Source of the DNA: Oscillospiraceae bacterium
GTDB taxonomy: Bacteria > Bacillota > Clostridia > Oscillospirales > Acutalibacteraceae
Assembly (NCBI GenBank): GCA_029012165.1
Contig: JAQXLO010000205.1
Span: 1-12,015, forward strand
Direction: 5' to 3'
DNA length: 12,015 bases
Part shown: positions 1 to 6,444 of the stretch, in pieces
Numbering within the stretch: position 1 is the stretch's first letter
Layout: every line of letters begins with the position of its first letter
Position numbers and translations under genes: made by a program
The notes under the pieces: model-generated
The model's database searches: none
Seen by the model: only the letters and a program-made list of their open reading frames with translations
Told to the model about the DNA's origin: nothing

Positions 1-363
1 GTCGTAGCTGCGGCGCAAGATCGCCTGCACCTTTGCCATGAGCACACTGCCGTCAAAGGGCTTGGCGATGAAGTCATCGGCGCCCATATGCATCGCCGTG
101 ACGATGTTCATATTGTCCGAGGCGGAGGAGATGAACACGATGGGCACGTTGGATATTTTGCGGATCTCACTGCACCAGTGGTAGCCATTGAAAAAGGGCA
201 GACCGATATCCAACAGCACGATGTGCGGCTGAAAGGCAGCAAACTCCTGTGTCACTGCCCGCAGATCCTCGCACACCCGCACCTCCATCGCCCAGCTTTG
301 CGCCAGCGCCTGCACGGCGGATGCAATGCCCGCATCATCCTCCACAAGATACAGCTTGTACAT
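1..363 (-). CDS. Response regulator, BceR/GraR-like (OmpR family), N-terminal receiver domain, cut by window edge
   Basis: The first 121 residues of a two-component response regulator are visible; the C-terminal part, expected to be a winged-helix DNA-binding domain, lies beyond position 1. The receiver fold is complete: acidic pocket E8-D9-D10, phospho-acceptor D52 in VLLDIGLP, switch S80 in IVFISSA, and K101-P102-F103. The segment after D52 (FFNGYHWCSEIRKISNVP) and the end QAILRRSYD look like the BceR/GraR/VirR group, which controls antimicrobial-peptide detoxification ABC transporters. That subgroup call is from memory of the family. Start is ATG at 363, overlapping the TGA of the upstream nucleotidyltransferase gene by one base (TGATG), with a strong GAGGGGAGGAG site just upstream. 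Its cognate sensor kinase would be expected outside the window on the left. The receiver assignment is secure; the subgroup is likely. Confidence 0.9.
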   Translation of the reverse strand, partial: MYKLYLVEDDAGIASAVQALAQSWAMEVRVCEDLRAVTQEFAAFQPHIVLLDIGLPFFNGYHWCSEIRKISNVPIVFISSASDNMNIVTAMHMGADDFIAKPFDGSVLMAKVQAILRRSYD

Positions 364-1727
364 CAGGCTCCTCCCCTCTTTTCGAGCTGTTTGGCATAGG
401 CGAGCGTTTGCTTTAAGGCATTTTGTTTGTCTACGCCCGCCAGCCGAAGCTTATGCGCATAGGCAAGCACCGCCGAAAACATCGGCGACGGTGCAAGTCC
501 CGCTTCAATCAAATCCCGTCCCATGACATAGGGACGTTTCATATATTCTTTGAAAAGTTCAAGACGCTCGTGCAGGAACGCTTCAGACGCCGTCGTCTGC
601 GGCAATTTGCCCAGTCCGTCCGCCAGCGCCAAATACACAAGCGCTTCGGGGTCAACCGAGGCGTCGAACAGCCGATTCGTCGCCTTGATCGAAGCGCCGT
701 CCGCCGCCATTTTGTTCGGTTTCATGTGGTACTCGGTGAGATTGCGTACATACTGCATCGGTAGATGTGCGTCGGTCAGCCGTCTGACAAATGCCTCGGC
801 AAGCGGCAGTCCGCTCGTTTCGTGTCCCAAGGCATGTATCACGCCGCCGATCTTTTCCGTACAGACCGCTTTGCCGAAATCGTGGCACAGTGCCGAAAGC
901 ATAAACGCAAGCGGCTCACGCACCCTGTCCCGAAAGCTCGCCGCCGCATCGAGAACCATCATCGTATGCGTCCAGACGTCCCCCTCGGCATGGTGTTCGG
1001 GCGGCTGTTCCACGCCGATGAGCGCCTGCAGTTCCGGGAACCAATCCCCGAGTTTATCCACATCCCGCAGGAATGTAAAAAAAACCGAGGGCTTGTCCGC
1101 CTTGCACAGCGCCTTTTTCACTTCGTCCATGACCCGCTCCCTCGCCAGATGCCGCAGGGACATTTTTCGGCACAGCGCCGCCGTTTCCGGCGCCACGGAA
1201 AAGCCGAACCGGGCGGCAAACTGCGCCCCACGCAGTACCCGCAGGGCGTCCTCGGCAAAGGATGCGTCGCTGACATGGCGCAAAATACCTTGCCGTAAAT
1301 CGTCTCTGCCGCCAAAGGCATCCACGATTTCGCCCGTCAGCACGTTCTGCATGAGGGCATTGACGGTGAAGTCCCGCCGCATCGCCGCCGCCCGTGTGCC
1401 GGCAAAGGGATCGACACAGATGTCGAAATCCCTGTGTCCCAACCCACGAACAGTCTCCCTGCGGGGCATGGCGATGTCGATGGAATACCCCTTGAGGGTG
1501 TACACGCCAAAGCTTTCGCCCACGGTGATCCGCTCCCCGAAGCCCTCGAGAATCTCCCGAAGCACCGCCGGTGCAATACCATGCACCTCCATGTCCACAT
1601 CCTTGTTGGGGATCCCCATCAGGCGATCCCGCACCCAGCCGCCCACATAGTACGCCGTGCCGCCCTTTTCCGCAACCCTTTGGGCGATCCTCCCGCAGAG
1701 CCGTTCTTCCTTTTCGTAGTCGCTCAA
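363..1727 (-). CDS. cca: CCA tRNA nucleotidyltransferase / poly(A) polymerase family protein with HD domain
   Basis: This 454-aa class II nucleotidyltransferase should add or repair the 3' CCA end of tRNAs in the cytoplasm. Motifs in order are GGWVRD (29-34), the metal-binding D43-V-D45, RRDFTVNAL (117-125), and EDALR (159-163), the EDxxR nucleotide-selecting motif. After a helical tRNA-binding middle comes an HD phosphohydrolase-type domain with H254, H282-D283 and H302 in HTMMVLD, CHDFGK and GHETSG. This layout resembles multifunctional bacterial Cca proteins. The start is TTG at 1727: an in-frame TAA lies two codons upstream, and the next downstream ATG (codon 38) would remove the GG motif. 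A GAGAGG site sits 9 nt upstream. The gene follows the nitroreductase by 3 bp and overlaps the response regulator by 1 bp. Some clostridia split CC- and A-addition between two enzymes; sequence alone does not tell whether this one adds all three bases. Confidence 0.9.
   Translation of the reverse strand: MSDYEKEERLCGRIAQRVAEKGGTAYYVGGWVRDRLMGIPNKDVDMEVHGIAPAVLREILEGFGERITVGESFGVYTLKGYSIDIAMPRRETVRGLGHRDFDICVDPFAGTRAAAMRRDFTVNALMQNVLTGEIVDAFGGRDDLRQGILRHVSDASFAEDALRVLRGAQFAARFGFSVAPETAALCRKMSLRHLARERVMDEVKKALCKADKPSVFFTFLRDVDKLGDWFPELQALIGVEQPPEHHAEGDVWTHTMMVLDAAASFRDRVREPLAFMLSALCHDFGKAVCTEKIGGVIHALGHETSGLPLAEAFVRRLTDAHLPMQYVRNLTEYHMKPNKMAADGASIKATNRLFDASVDPEALVYLALADGLGKLPQTTASEAFLHERLELFKEYMKRPYVMGRDLIEAGLAPSPMFSAVLAYAHKLRLAGVDKQNALKQTLAYAKQLEKRGGA
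368..378 (-). promoter_or_regulatory. Ribosome binding site of the response regulator gene
   Basis: The minus strand reads GAGGGGAGGAG followed by CCTG and ATG (363-361). The site lies inside the 3' end of the upstream gene. Together with the TGATG junction it supports re-initiation or coupled translation of the regulator. Confidence 0.75.
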
Positions 1728-1730
1728 GGG

Positions 1731-2294
1731 TTATTGCCTCTCGTTGTCCGCCGCTCGAATGACCTCGATGCGGTCGTCAAAGCGGGGCTTCTGCGGCGGC
1801 TTTTCATCGGGGAACCCCACGGCGATGCCGATTTGAAAGTCGTATTCCTCGGGAATGCGCAGGGGCGCTTTCCATTTCTGTCCCGCCTCGTCATTCATCA
1901 GCGTACCCACACTGCCGACGATGCAGGTGCCCAGCCCCATGCTCTCGGCGGCAATGCAGATGTTTTCGGTCATGATGCCCGCATCCATGCCGCAGCTCCC
2001 GGCGGCATAGATAAAAATAAACGTGGGCGCATTGTGGTAAAAAGGATTTGTTTCAAAGCGGGTGTATGCCGGCGTTTCCCAACCCACTAAATTTTTGAAG
2101 TCGAGGTGCATTTGATGCAGCATCTGCGCATCCTGCACGAACCGCACCAGACACGGCTGGACATTGCGTCCGCTGGGCGCCATCTTGGCGGCGTGCATCA
2201 GCGTTTCCAGCATCTCGTCGGAAATCTGTTCGGGGGTGTAGTCCCGAATGGTCTGGCGCTTGAAAATTACCTTAGTCGTTTCATTTAAAATCAT
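1731..2294 (-). CDS. Nitroreductase family protein (FMN-dependent, NAD(P)H)
   Basis: A 187-aa member of the nitroreductase/NADH oxidase flavoprotein family, usually a cytoplasmic homodimer that transfers hydride from NAD(P)H through FMN to quinones, nitro compounds or other acceptors. The N-terminal FMN-phosphate motif is RQTIRDY (13-19), followed by APSGRNVQP (39-47), the DAGIMTENICIAAESMGLGTC helix (104-124), and a C-terminal FDDRIEVI segment. Length is typical for short single-domain members. The start is ATG at 2294, chosen because a perfect AGGAGG lies 6 nt upstream and the gene overlaps the upstream flavoprotein stop as ATGA. The same frame stays open upstream to 2465, but that stretch is the flavoprotein gene read out of frame. 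Physiological substrate unknown; context with a dihydrolipoamide-dehydrogenase-like protein and a zinc dehydrogenase suggests redox balance. Confidence 0.92.
   Translation of the reverse strand: MILNETTKVIFKRQTIRDYTPEQISDEMLETLMHAAKMAPSGRNVQPCLVRFVQDAQMLHQMHLDFKNLVGWETPAYTRFETNPFYHNAPTFIFIYAAGSCGMDAGIMTENICIAAESMGLGTCIVGSVGTLMNDEAGQKWKAPLRIPEEYDFQIGIAVGFPDEKPPQKPRFDDRIEVIRAADNERQ
1737..1742 (-). promoter_or_regulatory. Ribosome binding site supporting the TTG start of cca
   Basis: The minus strand GAGAGG lies 9 nt before TTG (1727-1725), within the last codons of the nitroreductase gene. No ATG or GTG in the frame could give a full-length protein, so this site decides the start. Confidence 0.6.
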
Positions 2295-3436
2295 GATCGT
2301 CCTCCTGTGCAGAGTATTTCTGCCGCCGTGCGGATCGCTTCGCTGACGGTCGGGTGGGGAAACACCGTTTTTGCCAGCGCCGTGACCGATATTTTTTGTC
2401 CGACCGCCACACAGCCGATGCCGATCAGTTCCGCCGCCTTGCCGCCGCAGATCTGCATTCCGCAAACCGTGCCGTCCGCTTCACTGAACAGCTTCAAAAG
2501 CCCTGTCCCGTCTCCCCCTGTCGCTAAGTAGCCGCCGTTTCCTTTCAGCGGCACCGAGGCGGCATATTTCGTCACCGTGCCCACACAGGCGACCTGCGGG
2601 GTGGAAAAGACCACGTTCGGTATACTATTATAATCTACTGCATCCGCTTCACCGCAGATCGTCCGCACGGCACACTCCGCCTCCCGCATCGCCGCATGGG
2701 CGGTACAGTGGTGTCCGAGCACATCGCCGACAACATACAACCCGTCCATGGGCGTATAAGGCTCCGCCCGGCGACCCATGGCGCAGACCACCGCTTCGGC
2801 GGTGCAGGCGTTTCTGTCCGCCGCTGTGCTGAGGCGCACGGTGATCCCCCTGCGGCGCAGTCCGCGAAGCAGTGCGGCGGAAATATCGGGGTCAGCCTGC
2901 GGGAGCAGCCGCTCGGACTGCTCGACAAGTGTCACCGCCGTCCCCATTTTGCAAAGGTACGACGCCGTTTCCAGCCCTGCCGCACCGCCGCCGAGAATCA
3001 CCGCCGACCGGGGCAGGGCTTCCGCCGCAAAAATGTCCTCCGGCGTCAGCGTACCGGGCAGGGTCACGGGCACGGAGCCTGTCGCCAGCAGAAGGTTTTT
3101 GCCGCTTATGGTTTCCCTGCCCGCCTGCACGATAAAGCTTTCTTTTTTGGTATACGTTCCCCGTCCCCGGTACAGCGTCACGCCGCTCTCCTCCAGACGG
3201 TACGAAAGCCCCGCATACAGGGTGTCCACGGTTTTTTGGCGATGGGCGCAGAGTGCAGCCATATCCGCAAAGGTGTTTTCCAGACACACCTTCGCCGGGA
3301 TACAGCCCCTGTGCAGACACACGCCGCCCCACGGCTTGTCGCTCACGAGGGCGGTGCGCAGTCCTTTTCGGGCAGCGAGCAGTGCGGCTGTCGTTCCCGC
3401 CACACCGCCGCCGAGAATCACAAGGTCATACATCAT
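2291..3436 (-). CDS. Compact dihydrolipoamide-dehydrogenase-like pyridine nucleotide-disulfide oxidoreductase
   Basis: A 381-aa FAD flavoprotein of the group I disulfide reductase family (lipoamide dehydrogenase, E3-like), which passes electrons between a dithiol and NAD(P). Visible parts are the FAD-binding GGGVAG (9-14), redox-active C40 and C45 in GGVCLHRGCIPAK, the ATGS turn (118-121), the NAD-binding GGGAAGLE (149-156), the second FAD contact VVGDVLG (235-241), and the C-terminal interface motif HPTVSEAI with catalytic H361 and E366. All catalytic parts are present, yet it is about 70-80 residues shorter than usual E3 (about 460). Much of the loss falls between the NAD site and the GD motif, where the usual loop before GDV is nearly absent. 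The start is ATG 3436, overlapping the upstream stop as ATGA; a second ATG follows at 3433. No clear Shine-Dalgarno is seen, so coupling to the upstream gene is probable. No lipoyl-domain partner is encoded here. Confidence 0.88.
   Translation of the reverse strand: MMYDLVILGGGVAGTTAALLAARKGLRTALVSDKPWGGVCLHRGCIPAKVCLENTFADMAALCAHRQKTVDTLYAGLSYRLEESGVTLYRGRGTYTKKESFIVQAGRETISGKNLLLATGSVPVTLPGTLTPEDIFAAEALPRSAVILGGGAAGLETASYLCKMGTAVTLVEQSERLLPQADPDISAALLRGLRRRGITVRLSTAADRNACTAEAVVCAMGRRAEPYTPMDGLYVVGDVLGHHCTAHAAMREAECAVRTICGEADAVDYNSIPNVVFSTPQVACVGTVTKYAASVPLKGNGGYLATGGDGTGLLKLFSEADGTVCGMQICGGKAAELIGIGCVAVGQKISVTALAKTVFPHPTVSEAIRTAAEILCTGGRS
2301..2306 (-). promoter_or_regulatory. Ribosome binding site of the nitroreductase gene
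   Basis: A perfect AGGAGG on the minus strand, 6 nt before ATG 2294, inside the last codons of the upstream gene. It fixes the nitroreductase start and excludes the longer open frame. Confidence 0.85.
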
Positions 3437-4692
3437 ATTTTTTTGGCGTTCGCCAGCAGAACCTGTTCAGCTTCGGTACACCAAAGACCGTTATTTTGAC
3501 TGCAAATTTCGTGCAGTTTTCGGAACAGCGGATTTTTGTCCGCCAATTTTTCAAAGTCGTCAATCGCTGTCAGCGGCAGAGAAATGCCGGTATAAATCAG
3601 CTTCTTGCCGCCGGGAATCTGGGGCAAGCGCTTGGTCGTGTCGATCACACAGTCCAGACCGCCGATGTGGGTCACCAGTGCGGAGGGGGTGAGCCTGCCC
3701 TCACTGATCATCCCCAGCGCCTGCCGCATATCCTCGGCGTTGCCGCCGGAGGTACCCACCACATGGGTGCCGCTGTAGTGGACGTTGAAAAAGTTGAAGG
3801 GCACGGAGAAATTGGCGTCCGTGGGACCCGCAAAGAAATTCAGACAGCCGTCCTGCGCCAAAATTTTGTCCGCTGTCTCACCCAAAGAGGTATTGGGCGC
3901 CATGACGAACACATCATCAAAGCCCTCGGGCGCCAAACGGCGCAAATACTCCGACTGCTCCATGATGTTCCACGTGTTGACATAGCAAAGCGTGACGCCG
4001 TGTTTCGCCGCTTCCGCCTCGGTGAGGATGGACGACGCCCTTTGCAGGCGGGAGGCGTTGATGTCGGTCACGACCAGCAGTTTCGGTCTGCGGTCGGCAT
4101 GGATGGCGTAGTCGATCGCCGCCAGACCCATGGGGCCTGCGCCGGCCAAAATCGCCATATTGCCCTCCTCTTTGATGCCCATTTTGTGTTCGTAGGTGCC
4201 CCGCTGGACGTGGTACGACGCATGGAACGCACCGACCACGCAGGAGAACGGCTCCGTCAGAGAACCCTTGAACATGGCGTCCCCGGTGTAGGGAAGCAGA
4301 CAGTTCATCTCCATCACTTCGTTGGGGATGATGACATAGGTCGCATCGCCGCCGATGAAGCTGTAGGAATAGCCCGGCGCATCCAGCGATCCTTTGTAGT
4401 TCAGCGCCGGCTGGATGACGAACTTGCTGCCGACTTCGTATTGATCTTTCCACTTTTCGCCGATCTGCAGCAGCTCACCGCAGAACTCATGACCGATGAT
4501 CACGGGATTTCTCTCCACATTGTCGGGAACACGCTTGTGCTCCGCTCCCTGACAGGTCGCCTTGTAGGAGGACATACAGATGCTATCGGAAATGACTTTC
4601 GCCAAGATCTCATCGTCCCCGATGGGCGGCAGGTTAAACTGCTCGAGCCGCAGGTCATTTTTGCCGTATAAACGCACAGCCTTTGTTTTCAT
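3433..4692 (-). CDS. Zinc-dependent medium-chain dehydrogenase, L-sorbose-1-phosphate reductase (SorE)-like
   Basis: A 419-aa medium-chain dehydrogenase/reductase. The catalytic zinc set is visible: C39, H68-E69 in IIGHEFCGE, and E147 in LTEPFSC. The Rossmann motif is AGAGPMG (183-189), with D210 at the end of the following strand (VVTD) favouring NAD. The four-Cys structural zinc lobe of classical alcohol dehydrogenases is absent. The opening MKTKAVRLYGKNDLRLE, the GAEHKRVP segment and the 419-aa length match the SorE-like group, whose characterised member reduces L-sorbose 1-phosphate to glucitol 6-phosphate; that match is from memory. Substrate here is unproven: no sorbose PTS or other sugar genes are nearby, so a different polyol or sugar phosphate is possible. 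AGAGGA lies upstream of ATG 4692, 12 bp after apgM. Its stop overlaps the next gene. Confidence 0.85.
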   Translation of the reverse strand: MKTKAVRLYGKNDLRLEQFNLPPIGDDEILAKVISDSICMSSYKATCQGAEHKRVPDNVERNPVIIGHEFCGELLQIGEKWKDQYEVGSKFVIQPALNYKGSLDAPGYSYSFIGGDATYVIIPNEVMEMNCLLPYTGDAMFKGSLTEPFSCVVGAFHASYHVQRGTYEHKMGIKEEGNMAILAGAGPMGLAAIDYAIHADRRPKLLVVTDINASRLQRASSILTEAEAAKHGVTLCYVNTWNIMEQSEYLRRLAPEGFDDVFVMAPNTSLGETADKILAQDGCLNFFAGPTDANFSVPFNFFNVHYSGTHVVGTSGGNAEDMRQALGMISEGRLTPSALVTHIGGLDCVIDTTKRLPQIPGGKKLIYTGISLPLTAIDDFEKLADKNPLFRKLHEICSQNNGLWCTEAEQVLLANAKKI

Positions 4693-4704
4693 ATCGTTTC
4701 CTCT

Positions 4705-5913
4705 TTAAAAATCAATAAAATGGCGCATCAGCGTCGTGCCGTCCTCGATAAACGTGCCGGTTTCCCGTGCCGTTTCCTCGTTGATAGTGTCCACGCCCTG
4801 CGTCGGTTTTTGACTGCTGAACAGCAGATACGGCACCGGGTCGCTGGCATGGGTCATGGTGGCGATGGGTGTGGGGTGGTCGGGCAGGAGCAGAACTTTG
4901 TACGTCCCCTGCTTCTCTAAATACGGCAGAATCTCCGGCAGGACGATGGAGTCGATCATCTCGATGGCCTTGACCTTGTTGTGCGGCTCGTTGCGGTGAC
5001 CGCATTCGTCCGGCGCCTCAAAGTGCAGGTACACCAGATCCTGTCCGCTTTCCCATTCCTCCACGGCTTTTTTCGCCTTGCCGATGAAGTTGGTGTCGAT
5101 GTACCCCGTAGCGCCCGGCACCTTCGGCGTGTGCATCCCGGCAAGGAAACCGATACCGCCCAGCAGATCGACTGCGGAGATGATGGTACCCTTCAGTCCG
5201 TACACATCCTCAAACTTCGGCAGTACCGTGCAGGTGCCCTCGCCCCAGAACCAAATGGCGTTGGCGGGAAGCTTGCCCTCGGCGACACGCTTTTTGTTGA
5301 CGGGGTGATCCTTCAAAAACGCACAGCTTTCCCGCATCATGGCGATAAGCTCCGCCGCATTTTCGGCATCGGACAGATAGGCACCGATCACCCGCTTGGA
5401 AATGTCGTGGGGAGGCGTCATGTGCCCCAGATCGGTGGTGCCGTGATGGACGATCAGGCAGTGGCGATAGCTGACGCCGCAGTAGAAATGGAACTTGTCG
5501 CTGCCAAAATGTGCCTGCACGCTCTCGATAATTTCCTTGGCTTCATCCGTGCTGATGTCCCCGGCGGAGTAGTCGAGCATGGTCTTGTCCTCGTACTTTT
5601 CCTCGTCGCTCAGGGTCACCAGATTGCACCGCAGTGCCACGTCGTCCTGCGCCATCTGGATGCCGATATTGGCGGCCTCCAGCGGGGAGCGACCCTTGTG
5701 CACCTTCTTGGGGTCGTAGCCCAGCACGCTCAGGTTTGCCACGTCACTGCCGGGCTTCAAGCCCTCTGCCACCGTGCGGACAAGTCCCACCTCCGCCTTT
5801 TGCGCCAAAGCGTCGATGTGGGGTTTGTGCGCCGCCATCATGGGGGTTTTGCCGTTCAGCGCCGGTACGGGGTAGTCCGCCATACCGTCGCAAAGTACTA
5901 CTGCATATTTCAT
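4705..5913 (-). CDS. apgM: 2,3-bisphosphoglycerate-independent phosphoglycerate mutase, archaeal (ApgM) type
   Basis: A 402-aa enzyme of the alkaline phosphatase superfamily, interconverting 3- and 2-phosphoglycerate in glycolysis. The N-terminal CDGMADYP places metal ligand D9. GSDVANLSVLGYDP (55-68) holds the candidate phospho-serine nucleophile S56. EAPDECGH (299-306), LPDHPTP (343-349) and THASDP (354-359) supply the remaining metal ligands D302, H306, D345, H346 and H355. Length is normal for the ApgM family and shorter than the roughly 510-aa GpmI type. Some bacterial relatives were proposed to act as homoserine kinases from gene context; no threonine genes are seen here, so mutase is the simpler call. 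ATG 5913 follows a strong AAAGGAG with 8 nt spacing. It is separated by 65 bp from the vanZ-like gene and may begin its own transcript, followed closely by the dehydrogenase gene. Confidence 0.93.
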   Translation of the reverse strand: MKYAVVLCDGMADYPVPALNGKTPMMAAHKPHIDALAQKAEVGLVRTVAEGLKPGSDVANLSVLGYDPKKVHKGRSPLEAANIGIQMAQDDVALRCNLVTLSDEEKYEDKTMLDYSAGDISTDEAKEIIESVQAHFGSDKFHFYCGVSYRHCLIVHHGTTDLGHMTPPHDISKRVIGAYLSDAENAAELIAMMRESCAFLKDHPVNKKRVAEGKLPANAIWFWGEGTCTVLPKFEDVYGLKGTIISAVDLLGGIGFLAGMHTPKVPGATGYIDTNFIGKAKKAVEEWESGQDLVYLHFEAPDECGHRNEPHNKVKAIEMIDSIVLPEILPYLEKQGTYKVLLLPDHPTPIATMTHASDPVPYLLFSSQKPTQGVDTINEETARETGTFIEDGTTLMRHFIDF

Positions 5914-5978
5914 TGTATAGACTCCTTTCTGTCCGTTACGGGAAACAAACCGTCCCCGCCGTGCGGAACGTAAACTCT
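5914..5978. other. 65-bp intergenic gap upstream of apgM
   Basis: One of only two gaps longer than 20 bp in the window. It contains the apgM ribosome site (AAAGGAG, 5922-5928). A small CCGC-ACG-GCGG hairpin (5957-5967) lacks the U-run of an intrinsic terminator. I see no convincing -35/-10 pair, though a promoter for the left block would be expected here or inside the vanZ-like gene. Confidence 0.4.
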
Positions 5979-6443
5979 CTATCTATCGCTATGCGTCACG
6001 GATGGTTTGCGAAAGCGCAGCCAAAGCTTCGCCGCCGCCCAAAAGCACAATCCGCCCACGACGCAGCCGAGCGCATCTACACCGATATCGTACAGCCGGC
6101 AAGCCCTGCCGGGGACAAAATACTGGTGCGCTTCATCGCTGACGGCATACAAAACACAGATCGCAAAGGGCAAAATCGGCGACAGCCGTCCTTCGCCCCT
6201 CGCCTGAAAGCAGGCGTTGTAGGTCAAAAACATCAGTGCGCCGAACAGAATAAAATGGGCGCATTTGCGCACGACCGTGTGCGCCGCCCCGCCGAACAGC
6301 GCCGTGAGCAGTCGGGAGATGGGGTTCATCACCTGCGAACTCATCTGCGCCGAGGCTTCGCCGCTTTGTGCAGAGAACCAAAAAATCAGCCCCGCACACG
6401 CCGCCGCAAGAACACATGATACAAGGATTCGGACTTTTTTCAT
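5979..6443 (-). CDS. VanZ family membrane protein
   Basis: A 154-aa integral membrane protein with four predicted helices (about residues 5-24, 58-78, 88-104 and 118-142). VanZ-family signatures are present: FSAQSG near residue 24, RKCAHFILFGAL (59-70), and SDEAHQYFVPGR followed by YDIGVDALG (102-126). VanZ of the Tn1546 vancomycin cluster raises teicoplanin resistance by an unclear mechanism; most chromosomal relatives, like this one, have no known role, and nothing here implies glycopeptide resistance. I chose ATG 6443 rather than GTG 6464. It sits one base after the upstream stop (TGATATG) and begins directly with the basic MKK leader, while nothing resembling a ribosome site precedes the GTG. 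Only a weak GAGAAAG precedes the ATG, so coupling to the binding-protein gene is likely. Confidence 0.87.
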   Translation of the reverse strand: MKKVRILVSCVLAAACAGLIFWFSAQSGEASAQMSSQVMNPISRLLTALFGGAAHTVVRKCAHFILFGALMFLTYNACFQARGEGRLSPILPFAICVLYAVSDEAHQYFVPGRACRLYDIGVDALGCVVGGLCFWAAAKLWLRFRKPSVTHSDR

Positions 6444-6444
6444 A

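Noticed and set aside
1077..1084. Run of eight T on the coding strand within cca as a slippage or frameshift site
   Set aside because: It encodes an ordinary FF pair within an intact domain; both alternative frames give no meaningful extension.
2295..2465. Nitroreductase with a 57-residue N-terminal extension
   Set aside because: The extension is the preceding flavoprotein gene read out of frame; the perfect AGGAGG is placed for ATG 2294.
3253..4671. Plus-strand open frame of 472 codons opposite the zinc dehydrogenase
   Set aside because: Antisense shadow with His/Arg/Gln-rich composition; the minus-strand gene has full catalytic motifs.
5940..5975. Intrinsic terminator after the vanZ-like gene
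   Set aside because: Only a 4-bp stem is seen, with no U-run following on the minus strand.
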